Shown here: one piece after another, positions 1 through 13,209 of the stretch
How the letters are laid out: every line of letters begins with the position of its first letter
Numbering within the stretch: position 1 is the stretch's first letter
Source: Archilochus colubris
Taxonomy: Eukaryota > Chordata > Aves > Apodiformes > Trochilidae
Direction: 5' to 3'
Length of the DNA stretch: 64,000 bases
NCBI GenBank assembly: GCA_023079485.1
Contig: CM041092.1
Location: 6,262,627 to 6,326,626, forward strand
Notes under the pieces: model-generated
Databases searched by the model: none
Told to the model about the DNA's origin: nothing
Seen by the model: only the letters and a program-made list of their open reading frames with translations
Program-made: the position numbers and the translations under genes

Positions 1-3000
1 AGCTGACATCAGAGCATGATTCTCATTCCTTTTGTAACACATCCAAACACTGCACACACAACTGAATTTTAAGAGCTGACAGGTGTTGAGGAGTGGTATC
101 AAGATACAAAGTCACAGAATAAAATTTCCCAGAGTTCCAAAGTCACAATAGCTTTTCACAGTATAGAAAAGGATGGCAAGTGAAGCAAAGTCTTTTGGGA
201 AGATACAAACTTCTGGATGAAGGCCACATCCTTCCTTATTCCTCTGCTCCCATCTCAGCCAGCTGGTGACTCTCCTAACCAACACATCCTGGGATGCACC
301 CCCCAGAGGTTCCATCTCATCCCAGCCACAAATTAAGAAAATATAACCACTCACCTCCCAGAAAAGACCTTACATGTCTCTTAAAAACCTCAGATAGCCG
401 AGGTAGCAGAAGAGGAAAGAATACACCAAAAGACAACTGAGATACATAGGAGCAGAAAAGTCACTGACAAAGGATGGATAGGGCCAAAAAAGATGAAACC
501 CAGGAAAAAGTAGTCACCAAGAGAAAAGGGACCAAAAATTTCTATTTAATATTATGCTGATGATGCAAATTGATCACTGAAATTAGGACCATACATGAAC
601 TCAGCGTGAACTCCCTCTAAATCTATCTTCTCCAGCCTCCAGTTGCTGTGGTCAGGCTTTTGCCAACTCTAAGGAGCAAATCCATGTACATTTAAGAGGT
701 GTGAAATCCAGAGCTGCTGCCAGGGAACCAGCCATTACCTCCTTTGGTATTACTTATAGCACAGTTTGACTAACTGTACTTTCTCTAAAGAAAATGGAAG
801 CAATCATTGCAGCATTGCAGGGCAGCCTCACAAAGGGAGCAGAGAAGATAAAGAACATTCACTGCCTTCTACTCCAGCCTAGAAATTTGTCCAGTTTTCA
901 CAAAAGTCAACAGAATATTCCCACTGATACCAAATTAAGTTTGATTTGACCCTCAACTACCAGCAAAATACAGCATTTAGTGGCTGAAATTTGTACTTCA
1001 ATCTAAAAAAGTATAGCAACTTCTTGTCACAGTTTCTTCACCCAGAATGAAACTCATTAATCTCACAGGTGCTGTGAGGATGATTGTGCTAAGGTTTATT
1101 TTAAAAACTTCATAAAGCAGAAATAACCTGTGACAAAGCCCCCTCACAATAAAATTGTTAGGAACATTAGATTAGGGGGAGTCACATGAATGGTAACTTT
1201 ATTTCCCTTTTAATGCTTTTTCAACAGCCACATTACCAAGAATTCTCGATTTTGAGTAGATAAAATAGAAGCACATATAAATCACTGCTCTAACCAACTG
1301 TACTAGAAAACTGTAGTTTATCTAAGAACACAGCATGGAGAATAACTAATCTCACATTTTAAAGTGATCAAAACCTTGCATTTCGATACCAGTATGAAAA
1401 CCCAAATCCATTTTGGGGGTTGCACGACTGAAAGGGAGATTTAAGTCTGGCCTGATCTTTATTGAAATATCAAACAAAACGAAGCCTTTAAAAATCTGCT
1501 TTGGGGTCTACTTTAAAATTAGTGTGGCTAACCCCAGTTTTTAGTGAGACAAAGCCTACAATACCTCTCCTAATGGATTCAAACCTCTGCCGACACTCCT
1601 GCTGGAAAAGCCATTTCTGCCCAGCAATCATCCTTGCTATTTGCAAAAGCCTTTGAAGTATGCAAAGACTGAATAGCTGGGTTTTTTCCCCTGAAAATGC
1701 CTCCACTGCTCCTGCTACAAAAGGCTAAAGAGATAACTTCACTGACCTTAAGGTGAACAAGACCTTGAGCTGGCAATTTCCAGCCTTCTGCTCGAGATGT
1801 TTTTGAGGGAGAATTACATGCAACTGCCCAACAGAAAGCAGATCTAATTAACTTGTACCTACTCATTCAGAGCCTCCGAGTCAAATTAATTGTGACACCA
1901 AGCAATACAAAGACAAATGTAAAAACATGCTTTGCATGAAATTCAGACACAGTCTTTCACATTGCAGGACAATCAAACACTGACAAAACCCAGATGTGCA
2001 AGACACTGACTGCAAACCAGACATGTATTTGCACAGCTGTGGCTGCATCTGAGGCAGCAGGGAGAGGAAAGAGGTCTTGGAGACAGGAGCTATTCTATAA
2101 GCCTTCTTTTTAGACTGACTTTCCATGTGTTAATGGATCAGATTAGATCTTCCTTTCTGGAGTCAATCAACTGTGATATAGTAGGGTTCTTATGTGACTG
2201 ATGCTTTTTTCTATGTTCCAGACTTGGATTGAGACTGTAAAAAAATCAAAGAATTGTTTCACAACCTATGTTATACAGCCTGTGGTGTAAGATGGATCCA
2301 TCAGGTAGCAGACAGCAGCAGCACAAAGCCTGACTCACTGGAGTGGCAAAGAGCCCTCTTATTCTCTTGTGTCATGAAGGGGAACAACCCACATTAATAA
2401 AAAACAAAGCTTAAACCAAAGGAAACCAACTCACCTTTTTTACACACAGTCCCTCAGCTACAAGCAGAAGATGAAGAAGAGGAGGAGCATCATCCCTGCA
2501 TCCCACTTCCAATGCCCAGCCCCACATCCCCAGGGCAACGTATCTGCAGAGCTGCTCCTCCACCAGCTCCAGCCACCCTCTGCCCCACAAGATACAGGAA
2601 TTGTGCAGCTCTGAGGAGACCCACACAGCTTTCTGCTCTGGAGAAAAAAGTAACCCACCAAAAATTAGTGAGTTTTCCAAGAGCTCAGTGCATCCCTGCT
2701 ACATGCATTGCAGTATAATTCCACTGCAAGGAAAAGGGTGGCAATGTGGCTATCAGCAGGGAAAAGGAGTGAGGCCACCCAGGAGCAGTGCCTGGTTAGG
2801 TAGGGTTGGCTGCAGCATGGAAATGATCCCTGGATTCCTTTCGCAACAGCATCAATATATTTAAAATGCAAGGTGAATGCATTTCCTTGCATGAAAGAAG
2901 GAGATTGGTGGCTACTGTTGGACTGTTTATACCAAAATAATCTCCAAAATAATTCCTGGGTCATTAGGAGGCTATCACTGTGCCCATGCTGCTGTGGTAC

Positions 3001-6000
3001 CAGGAGGAGAGGGCATTGCTCCAGCAGTCAAGCAATCCCCTGGCAGCTCAGGTCAGCTCCTGGGAAGTGCCTGGTTGGGAACAAATGCTCAAATCCATGC
3101 AGTACAACGCAAAAAAACCCTGAAGTGAGCTAAGCTACACTGCTAACAACACATTTTTATTTTTTCCCTTTATCTAGCATCAACTTCTATTCTTTAGTCA
3201 ACAACCCAGAGGCTGTTGGAATAAACAGGACCTGCTCTTTGGCTGATAACAGACACGGTCTTGCCATTTTTCTAATAGCATCCAAAGACCTTTTTTTCCC
3301 CTTAGGAAACTGGCAATCAAATCTAGCATACAACTGACCAAAGGGAAAAGGAGATGGGAGTCCTATGATCAAGGCTTTGCTATCTAAGATGTTCAAGTTT
3401 TGTTGTCTCCAAAGCTTAATTCACTCTGTTTCAATTAAAATTAAGTTCTGGCTTCATTCCCATTGCCAGTGCAGACACTGGAATCTTAGGGTTACAGAAG
3501 TAGCTGGCCTTCAGCACAACTTGAAAACAGAGGTCAAAAACTCAATTATTACTGGGCAGTATTTCTAAAATGTGGCTTACTGAAATAAAAAAAAAAATAA
3601 AAAAGAAAAAAATGAAAAAAAGCAGGCACTATTTTTTAGTTTCACAAGGTTTTAATAAAACCAAAGAAAATGAGACAAAACTTTTCAAAAGGACACTAGA
3701 AATAAGATATTCTTCCTACCTAATAGCTCAGGGATTTGTTTTCAAGCCTGAGAACTGAGGCTTGATCCCTACACCTGCCAAGAGGAATGTGAGCATCTAT
3801 CTCCTCTCCCAGATCAGTGTCATAGCCATTGAATACCATGTTACAACACAGCATTCCCACCTTCAGACTCTAAAATTTTGTATTCATGCAGAGAACAGAG
3901 GAATGTCAACACCAGAAACTGCAGATAATTTGTCCAAGAAATGTACAACAGCACAGTGGTTAAGCACAATCCACTAGGAAATGGATAATGGAAATTCAAA
4001 TTAAAGAGGCAAACAAAAGAGCTGAATGCTGCTCTAGCTCAGACCTCATGGATGGGTTATCCCTTGACTGAGTGTGACCTGAGTTATCACTTACAAAGGC
4101 AAAGTACACAGAAATCCAAATCCAACTCTATTATATCATTGTTATCATCTTAAACGTGGAATGAAGAATTTAAGAAATATGTACATAAAAAGAGTCCTAA
4201 ACCAAATAATAAAAAAACCCTAAAACTGTTTGCTCTGGACTTTAACTTCTCAGTATGCTTAGGGAAGACACAGATCAGGCTTGAAAGTCAAGTTAAATTT
4301 GTTTAGGATTTCCATGTCTACCTATGGGCACTCATTTCACTGAATTACTCATTACACTAAATTACAATTTTTCTAAATAACCAAAATAACTTTTTTGAGT
4401 GTTTAGAAAAAAAATAACAAAATAATGCAAATGCCTTTGTCCCACTGTTCAGTAGATTTATACAACTGTGACAAGGCAGAAAACCAGAAAGAACAGATGT
4501 TCTTGTGCATACGTTCTGCACACCTTTTTGAGAGATATTTTTTGGTTTGTTTTGTCTTTTAATGCATGAAAGGGAAGTGCTTTATATTTGAATGTGTTAC
4601 TGGACTTGAGATTTAAAGAAAAACTAGAACATTTTTCTGAAATAGAATGGGACCTGAATTCCACCTGTAATAGAACAAAAATAATTCAAAATCCAAAATT
4701 ATTTCTCAGCAGAAATGAACCTGTCTCAAGATCTACTCATGTTCTGCTACTCAACTGTCTTAATTTCCAGTGTTTTCCAAAAGGTTCATCTCTTCCTTTC
4801 CTCTTCCCCTCCTTCTTTTATTTTGACAAATATAGAATCTTCAAACTGAAAAAAATTCATCAAAAACACTTCCCCAGCTCTATTTCCCCGATACAGCAGA
4901 TCTTTCCAATGCTTATGCTCCTCTCCAAGTAATTCCTGTTTACAGTTTTTACATTTAAAAGTGCTAGGATTTTTTTCCTTGCACCTTCAAGGTCTGTACA
5001 GACACACAGCTCCTCGTTGGAACAATTCTTAATATGAAAAAAAGAAAAAATTAATTACAATGCACAGGGATCTCCAGATCTTACCTAAGTAAAACCAAAG
5101 GATCCTTCTTGCAGTGTTCAACAGCATAACTTCTGCATCAGTGCAAAACTGAAAACAAATACCAGGCACATTTCCCTGTGCTGTGACCTATTTCACAGGA
5201 GAAAGAACATCCCCTGCCATCCCCATCAATTGCAGACTTGTTATCAAGGAGGCCAAAAAGAATCTCCTGCCAGTAACCTGGCAGCTATAAGAAGTGGTTT
5301 AGTCTTTAGAAAACACCTACACCCCAGCCCACCAAAATCCAATTTTTGGCCAAAGGTTGCCCTTTGATACCCAGAAGTGTACCCAGTACCCTCTCCCATG
5401 ACTCCCAGCCCTGAGATCAGACCCCAGAGAGTTCAACAACTGATGCTAAGTTATGCATCTTTGCCATTGCATTATAAACTATAAATCTATAAAAAGTGTT
5501 AGGGTTAGGTCACACACCACATTTGGGGGGTGTAGCTGGCTGCTCCCCTTATCTGCTGCTTTTTCTACAAGAATTGGGCAGTGGTGGGAGGGCAGAGGGT
5601 GGCAAAGCCCTGGCAGACCAGAGGCTCAGAGCCTGCTGCTAAAGCACTTCTTGGGATATTCCTCTCCCTCACTTCAGTCTTCTAGAAATTTAATTCATAC
5701 CTCTCCTAGGTACTTACTCAATGCTCTCTGTCAAAATCAAAAACCTCAGCCAGAAAAAGGAGAAAGCATGAATTGGGCACTTCTTCCCAGTTTTACAGCA
5801 GAGGCTTGGCTGCCTGCCAACCCCTGCTATGGGGTTATTCAAGTGGATTGACTCTTCTTTATCAGGAGGCAAAATATCATCCCTCCTGTAAAGCAACACC
5901 TGCAAGCTTGGGTTCATTCTTCAGAAGAACAGCAGTAAATTTGTCACACTACACAACAAGGAGGACATTTCCAGGGGATGCTGAAAGGGAAGTGTTGCAA

Positions 6001-8250
6001 GACGAACCTCTCTTAGGGCACGGTGCTCCAAGGTCCAAGAGCTGTTCCAGCAGAAGTGCACAAACAGTGCTCTGACTCTTTTGCCCTGAGGACTGGTAAG
6101 CCTGGCTCGGTGCTACTGCTCCAGATTCAACCAACCTCTCTGCTGGCTTGCTCAGGAATGAGCTGAGGCTGTGCTTCAAGCCTCACCTTTTATTGGCCCC
6201 TTGTCCTGCTCATGCGCAGTTGGGGCTCTGCCCTAATCAGGCACAGGTGGGCTTAACACAAGCTCATGCCCACTACCTGCTAATTAGTGGCACCTGGTTG
6301 CCTCATTTCACTACAGGGAAGCCTTGTCAGAGGTGTTAAATATCCATGATAGTCCAGCCTTGGCATTAAACATTGATTGGATTTAGGCTGAATTTTTAGA
6401 TAGGGATCTTGGGTCCAGAAGGAGAAAGGAAAAGTGTGTGACTATCTGGACACTGTAACATGACATGACCATCTGTTCTCTACACAATCAATGGGCTTTC
6501 ATCTGATATTTGGAGTAAGAGTAAGGGATGGGTCAGGCTCAAGCTTTCAGCAGTAAATCTGAGCCACAGCCTCGGCAGAAAAAGTCTGCCAGGAGGTGGT
6601 TAATGGAATTGTACACTCCCCAAAAGAGGGCTAGATCAGGAAAAAAAAAAAAAAAATAAAGAGCAAGGAAGAAGACAATGTAATCAGGGGTAGAATCACT
6701 ACAACTAAAGCTCATGGGACCTTCTGAACTGTCATCCAGAAATTCAACGTATGACTCACACAGTAACACAAAAAAGAGAAAATATTTGTAGAAATAACGT
6801 CCTCTGTTCCTCACTCTTACAGTGAACACAGCACCAAGCATGTGAAGGCAGAGCATGTGAAATTTTAACAGAATTAGGTTCCCCTTCCCAGAGCCTTTGA
6901 ATGAGATACAAAGAATGAGATACAAGAGGCAGAAGAGCAGCTAACAAGTGTTAGCAGACATAAACCTGCTGCTGGTCACACATTGGCATAAATTACAAGT
7001 GACTCCATTAAAGTCAAGCAGCTATGTGAGCATAAAATCTGTATATTTAGAATCTGCATATATTTAGAAACAAGTAGTACAGTCAAGATGTTAGAAACTG
7101 CTAGAGCAGTTCACAAAGCTTGACTTTTTTCCAGCCAATAAAAAAAAATCTGTATTTCGCAACAGGTGTAATAGGGAGACAAGAAAAAGGCTAGAACTTG
7201 TATTTTCACCTCAGTTTGTGTTCAAAACCACTGAAGACACTAACAGGGGTAGAGAATTGGACATAAAACAGCCCCTTTATCTCTGCCATTTGAGTAAGCT
7301 TCAGTGCCAGAAGCTATAGATTACTTAAGAACAGCTTGATTTCTGCAAAACTTCAGAGCAGGCTTTTCCAAGAACTTTTAATATCCTTGAAAAACAAAAA
7401 CCAAGAAGTTGTCCAGAAAACTTAACTTTCTCAGAACTCAATCCATTTCTCTGTCCTAGCTCCTGGCATCCGCCCAAATTCCACCTGAGAGAGCTTAGAT
7501 TGCTTAATGGAAGAAATTGAGATAATTCATCTTTCCATTATTTGCTGCAAATTACTGTAACCTTCATATTTGAATTACAGCAAAGGAAGCTACAGAGAGC
7601 AAAAGAAATTGTTAGATAAAACACACAAGGAAAGAAATCAACCACCACTACCCAAGGCAGATGTGCAAGACCCCTCTCTTCTACCATCACCCAAAAGCTA
7701 CACCCAGACAAGAAGACTCCTGAACAAGCACGAGGACAACCACAATAAACACCTGCTAGGAAATCCGTGAGGCCAACTTTTCAGACTTATTATATTCAGT
7801 GTTGATTTGCAAGAATGAAAGAGTTTGAGCTGATGAACTTTCAGCCTCCTCTTCTGCCAAATATATGGAGTACACGACTGGGAACAAAACCTCCCTCCCT
7901 CTAAGCCAGGGCCCAGCAACAGCATAATGTGATATATAATTCCATTTCCCCAATGTTTCCCTCAAAACAACAACAACAACAAAAATTTAAAAAGAACAAG
8001 AAAACCCAGAAGAGAATTATTAAAAACATAAAATGAATTAAACAGCCACAAACAGTAGTGGAACGCAAAATATTCAGCATATGCTGGCCTTACAAGAAGG
8101 GGAATTAAATCAAAACGGAGGCTATAAAGAAAACACATAAAAATTTGCATTTTAAAACTGAATAAGGGGAGCGTTGATGCTGAGGCACTGCCAGGCAGAG
8201 CCATCAAACAAACCCTCTGGGGATGGAACCAAGAGATGAAGCTCCCTTAC
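1..8250 (-). other. THSD7B: THSD7B intron 2 (5' part; continues past left edge)
   Basis: This is the sequence downstream (in gene sense) of the second coding exon. The exon ends at a GAG|GTAAGG donor, so everything to its left is intron. I looked for the next expected THSD7B exon, which would start with the last base of a Ser codon and continue a thrombospondin repeat, and found no cysteine/tryptophan-rich reading frame here. The stretch is AT-rich with scattered A-rich low complexity, for example around 3589-3620 and 6640-6660. Apart from the solo LTR at 5993-6315 I see no gene or clear mobile element. The short open frames present look like chance. Confidence 0.75.
5993..6315 (-). mobile_element. 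Solo LTR, ERVK-like (6-bp target duplication GGGAAG)
   Basis: A 323-base element with TG...CA ends is flanked on both sides by the identical hexamer GGGAAG (5987-5992 and 6316-6321). Read on the minus strand it starts TGTAGTGA, has a CAACCAGGTGCC block, a CACCTGTGCCTGATTAGG block and an AATAAA signal in the context GGCCAATAAAAGG, and ends in GCAACA. The first blocks are shared with the elements at 32569-32845 and 55220-55518, so the three belong to one or two related LTR families. A 6-bp duplication is typical of class II (ERVK/alpha-beta) retroviruses. No internal retroviral sequence is present, as expected after LTR-LTR recombination. The family name is not assigned. Confidence 0.8.
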
Positions 8251-9046
8251 CTCAACGCCGCGTTTTTTCCATCGCTCCTTACACACCTGACCTGCCTGCT
8301 TTGGTACCCAATCTCCACCTCCCCAGGACGGTGCCGGGCTTCAGAGCTTTGAAATCCAAACGTGTTTCTCTCTCCAGAATCCGAACCCAAATCCCGCATA
8401 GTCCTCCCCGACAGTTCCACCTCTCCAGGATGGGGAAGCTGGCATTGACCCCAAGGCCCTACACGGAGGCTGTAGGTGTGCTCCTCCTCTCCCAGGGGAC
8501 AGGTGGGAGCACTGCAAGCCCTGGATTCAGTCAGGTTAGGGCAGGGGGCACCCCCATAGAGAGGGGGAGCGATGAGGGCCCGCGTCCTGTGCTGCCAGCT
8601 CTTGGCGCAGCCCGTGCCGCACTGGGACCAGCTGGAGAACTGGGAGACGACGCAGTCCCGTGGGCAGGGCACCAGGCAGGCTTGCTCGGTGGGAGGCTGT
8701 GGAGTGAAGTACTCGCAGATTTCGTGGGCCACGACGGTTCTGTTCCACTTCTGGAGGCAGCGGACCCCTCGGCGCTGCAGCCCGTGCTGGGCGGTAACGC
8801 AGCCCCCGGCTCCCGCCTCACCTCCAGCCGTGGGGACCAGCCCGCACTTCTCCCATCCCGAAACCTCCCACTCGAACAGCTCCAAGTGCCAGTCGCAGAC
8901 TTTAAAGCACCTCCTCTGGCTCTCAGGTTTCTCCTTCTGCTCACAGTTGGCGGGGTAGGTCGTCCAGCCCTCGGCGTGGGTGCACCAGACGGCCCGACTC
9001 CGAAGGCCCCCCGAGCCGCAGTCACCCACGCACCGGCCCCAGTGAC
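8251..9046 (-). CDS. THSD7B: THSD7B coding exon 2: thrombospondin type-1 repeats
   Basis: This is an internal coding exon of a type I membrane/secreted protein of the THSD7 family. On the minus strand the acceptor is a pyrimidine tract (CCCCCCTTCTTTTGCAG) at 9047 and the donor is GAG|GTAAGG after 8251. It enters in phase 1 (split Gly) and leaves in phase 2 (split Ser). The 265 complete residues, 47-311 if numbered from the start in exon 1, are Cys/Trp rich. The first repeat starts HWGRC and contains AVWC and CFKVCDWH. The second runs from about residue 98 (FEWEVSGWEKC) to ACLVPCPRDC. The third (FSSWSQC, with HRTRALIAPP) ends near residue 229, and a fourth begins at VGPWGQC. Potential N-glycosylation sites are NRT (residues 148-150) and NLT (217-219). 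The THSD7B-like blocks CVTAQHGLQ, PQPPTEQAC and RSDGKNA favour THSD7B over its paralogue THSD7A. The exon is much richer in G+C and CpG than the flanking intron. No frameshift or premature stop is seen. Confidence 0.95.
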
Positions 9047-9844
9047 CTGCAAAAGAAGGGGGTGTTGAGAAATAACCCTGCCACCCACCCACCCTGGCAC
9101 CCAGCAGCACCCCAGCAGTGCCCTCCTTGGTATTAAAACATAAATAACAACCAGCTGGTCCCCGAAATTGCTCAACAGCTTCCCGAAGAAGGAGACGGGA
9201 TCCTACAGTGTTGATACAGAAGCATAAAATTCCTATTTATTTTTCCATCTTCATTAATGACAGCAAGAAAAAAAAAAAAAAGCAATGAATTTTTATCTAT
9301 TTATTTATATTTTTTATTACGCAGCGTCAAGCCCCTAGCTCTGGAGAATTAACTTCTTTATTCATGAAGAACAATCTACCAACAAAACTGTCATCAGCTG
9401 AATGAAATACCTGGTATTACCACTACAGTCTTAATGGGGCTGGTTGCTGTGTTTGGTTTTCTACAATAAATCCTCCTCTCAGCATATTCCCACCACAGGA
9501 CCACTCAGAACTTGAGGTAAAAAAAAAAATTTTAAAAAAATGCCCCGTAACGTCTCAAAATAAAGTCGGGCCAGGCACACTTCTGTAGCAGTAAAATGCA
9601 TCCCAAAGCCTGAGGAAATATGAATATTTAATTTCATTTGTACAAATGAATATAAAAATGATCATAAAGGAGCAATAATCTAATAGGAAAAGAAAGTCGT
9701 GTTAGATAAGAAAGACACAGTCTTAATAGAGCAATTAGTCAATGGAATAAACTGCACTGGGAAGCAGCTGAATCATCAACCATGGTGATAAAATGGTGAG
9801 GAGAAATGCTACGAAAATAACAATATTCTCTTAATAGGAGTTTG

Positions 9845-10664
9845 TGTCCTGGTTTGGGCCAGGATAAAGGTGATTTTATGTCTTGTACTTTTACTTTTAG
9901 CTCAGTCTCTTGTAAGTAGTTGCACTTGCTGAAATTAACAGCAAGTTTCTCAGACAGTGTGTGCTCCTAGGATTGATAACACTTGATGTTTATAGTTACA
10001 GCCAGAGACTGGTATGCAGAGCCAAGGACACTGCTCAGCTCTGAGGAAAACATTTTACCCTCCAGAAGGAGTAAAGAGGTCCCACCTGAGCCCTCCTTTG
10101 GGGAGGAACCGACAAGATAGATGCCAGAATTGACCAAACAGAGTATTCCATCCCATATACGTCACACTCAGTATAAATTTGAGGCATCACGAGGGCCGAG
10201 CCAGATCTTTTCCAGATTTCCAGATTTCCAGACTTCTGGATTTCCTGATTTCCCTGTTTCCCTTCCTTCACCCGGCATCCTGGAAGGATCCCGTCCGTTC
10301 GTCTGCCTGTGGTCCTGATCCGTGCCAGCCCATATCTGTGTGTTCCTGCCTCCGGTTCCCGACTGCTGCCGACTCCAGGAGTCCAGCCTGGACTTTCCCA
10401 GGGCTGCCCTACAGCCTCGGTGGTGACGTGAGAGTTATTGGGGGAAAGGAGGAGGAATGTGGTTTCCATTTTCCTGTATATTTGTATATATTTAGTAATT
10501 TTTCCTATTTATCATTACTGTTCATTAAAGTTGTGTAGTTTAGTTTCCAACCCATAAGTCTCTCTCCCTTATTCTCTCTCCTTTCTTTATCAAGGAGGAG
10601 AGAGACATTAATAGAGAGCATCTGTTATTCGGTTTAATTGCCGGGCCAGTGTTAAACCGTGACA
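9845..10664 (+). mobile_element. Solo LTR, ERVL-like (5-bp target duplication GTTTG)
   Basis: An 820-base element begins TGTCCTGGTTTGGGCC and ends GTGTTAAACCGTGACA. It is flanked by a perfect 5-bp duplication GTTTG (9840-9844 and 10665-10669). The start and end resemble the ERVL-type LTRs common in birds, and a 5-bp duplication fits that class. Internal landmarks in the plus orientation are a TATA-like box (TATAAAT, 10172-10178), tandem TTTCCAGA-like motifs at 10207-10240, and an ATTAAA poly-A signal at 10524-10529. No gag/pol sequence adjoins it, so it is a solo LTR. The 144-codon and 119-codon frames across it are not retroviral genes. Class is inferred from ends and duplication length. Confidence 0.85.
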
Positions 10665-13209
10665 GTTTGGATACTGGAGTATCCTCTTAATATGAGTTTG
10701 AATCCCGCTTGATACTGCAGGATAGGTCCCACTGGGTGCTGCTCCAAGAGCAGAGCCCCAGCACCTCACATGCACCCACTCCTCAGTAATTTCTCAGTCA
10801 CTTCCAACTGCAGCACAAAGCACTCCAAGAGGTGGCAAAGCTCACCATTCAGGAAGAGAAATTTAATCAAAATTAAACCCCAGCAATGTCATCTTTACTT
10901 CTGGAGCACACGAACATATCTGTGTAATCCTCTGAATCTTATTCGAGGGTTTGCAAGTGAACTTAATCAGACAAGGCTAAATAGAAAGATTTTTCTGTGA
11001 CAATATTATTCGACAAAAAATCCACCAAGCCGCAAAGATAATCTGAGGGCTATAAAGTACAAAATTGCTTGCAAAGTGAAGAGGAAAAGGAGAAAAAAAA
11101 AGCACTCAGGTCAAATCTTAACATATAAAAGAGATTTTGATGATCGTGTCTCAAGAGGGTCTCGACTCATTTCTAAGTTTAAAAACTTTCCAGTGCCTCA
11201 TAGCAGACATTTCACTCAATAAGAACATTACATGCATTAATTCTCCTCAGCAAGTGCCTTGCAACTACCCTATCTTTTGTATTTTTCCAAGGCAGAAAAT
11301 GAACCTACAATAAATAGCTCAATTTATATTAGGAAATGTTGCTCCAGTCAATTTCTAAAATTGATTTCAAAACTAACAGAATCACTTACATGCTTATGCT
11401 ACAGTAAAAAGCACACATATATTAAAAAACAACAACCCAAAACAGCCCATAATGTCTGTGATTATAATACCAGGTATTTCATTAAATTGATGGTGATTCT
11501 GTTGGTAATCCTGTTGTTCTTTCTTCATGAGTAGAGGAGTCATTCCTCCAGAGACAGGGGCTTGACACTGTGTAATAATTTATTTTTTAAAAAGTGAGCA
11601 AGCATTCCTGGTTTTTGGGATTATTTTTTTTTTTTGTCATTGTTAATTAAGGATGAAAAATAAAAAGGAATTTTATGTCACTATTTCACATCAAAAGATC
11701 TCAGTCCAAGATAAGGACTCAGCCATCACACAGAGCCTGAATGGGAAAAGGCAACATAGAACTACACAGTTATTAAAAAAATAATAATAATAAAAAACAA
11801 TTAAAAAATGAAAAAAAAAGAAGGATCTTTAAATACTCTGTTGAAGTTTAGTTACATGAAGAGGTCCATTGACAATTTACGTGTTCATCCTTGATACTTC
11901 AGGCATAGATTTAAAAGAATATTCTTACACAAATGCCAAAATGATTCAAAACCAGACATGAGATTATGTATCTACTCTCATCTTGCTACACCAAACTTCA
12001 AGTACTTGTGGCTTTTCATCAACAGAGGAAAGAAACTACCATAAAGACTGAGCATTGCAATGCAACTATATTATGAGCTGATTTCAGCATCTATTTCTAT
12101 CAAGCAGTTCAGTAAAGGCACTTTAATAGTTTTTGAGAGATGGAAATTCCAGTATGGGGAAAGTTTGGGTTTCAGTAGTTTGTTTTTAAAGCCAAGACTC
12201 AAGTGCAATAATGTTTCCCTTCAGCAGAGTGTGTAACAGTATTTCACTCATCAATGGGGACTTGAAACACATTCCACCACTTCAGGATTTACTACTGATT
12301 TCTTAGGATGGCAAATAACATTAAAAATAGCGTTAACACCCCCATGTAGTAATACAAAGCAGTTGTAGCAGAGGAATGGCCAAATTACACCCACCAAACC
12401 TACCACTACTTCACAGATCTCATTTCATTAATACTTTTATAGATTTCTGGCTGTTGCTCATGAACTACTCAATATAATAGCTGCAGATTTACCAAATCTC
12501 TACATTAACAGGCTAAAGAGTCAAGCAGTGGAAGCCTTAGCAAGAAGTGGCCATTACTTAAAGTCAGATGTGAATTTAGCATGAAATATTACAAAAAACC
12601 CATGTAAGCAAGGACTCAAAAGTAATTAAACTACTGTTAGACACATCACAATTTGCAATTATTCTCTGGCAAACATGCTAAAAAAGTAGCCTGCTCTTGG
12701 CACACCAAAAAAACCCAGCATGAAAAATAGGGAAAAATTAGATGCAAATCCCATTACCACAAATTTTTTTCACTTCCTGATGATCTCATCTCTCCAGGAT
12801 GCAGCAGTAAACCCATCCACAGTGTTTCACTGCTTAGTTAAATATCCTGTTCAGAAGCTTAAATGAGGAGAAGGATATGAATACTTCCTAGTGAATAGTC
12901 TGCTTTGTAATTAGAACTGAATTATTTTTAGGAGAGTCGTTAAATTCACACTTTCCTTGAAATAAATCTGCGTCAATTAAAAGAAACATCTCAGCATAAT
13001 GTGGGTAATAATATTAACTGCAGTTTATTAAAAACACACTGGAATTTAGGCATCCAAAGCCAGAACTTCAGAAACATGCTTTACAGAAGACTAAACAAAA
13101 GGAAATATCATTCTGATCTGTCTATAGAAAGTATAAAAAGATGGAGATAAAAGGACAGATATAATCCACCTCCTAACCACTGTAACCTAATCAGATCCTG
13201 GCTGGATGT
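10665..13209. other. THSD7B: Intronic sequence without recognised gene or repeat
   Basis: This AT-rich THSD7B intron 1 sequence follows the LTR. It contains short A-rich tracts (around 11090-11102 and 11776-11820) and a T-run near 11627-11637. No reading frame with protein-like composition, RNA gene or mobile element was recognised. Confidence 0.6.

Noticed and set aside
5453..5851. 132-codon plus-strand frame
   Set aside because: No domain, ordinary intron composition, no supporting splice sites or conservation clue.
1..8250. Next downstream THSD7B exon
   Set aside because: No minus-strand frame with the expected Cys/Trp spacing and phase 2 acceptor was found; the exon must lie left of the window.
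8223..9068. 281-codon plus-strand open frame
   Set aside because: It lies exactly antisense to the THSD7B thrombospondin exon and exists because that exon is GC-rich; it has no domain and no splice logic.
8531..9175. 214-codon minus-strand open frame in another frame over the same exon
   Set aside because: Pro/Ser/Ala/Arg-rich product typical of an out-of-frame reading of GC-rich DNA; the correct frame is fixed by the Cys/Trp pattern and splice phases.
10035..10469. 144-codon minus-strand frame
   Set aside because: Falls inside the ERVL-like LTR, which is non-coding; no retroviral protein motif.
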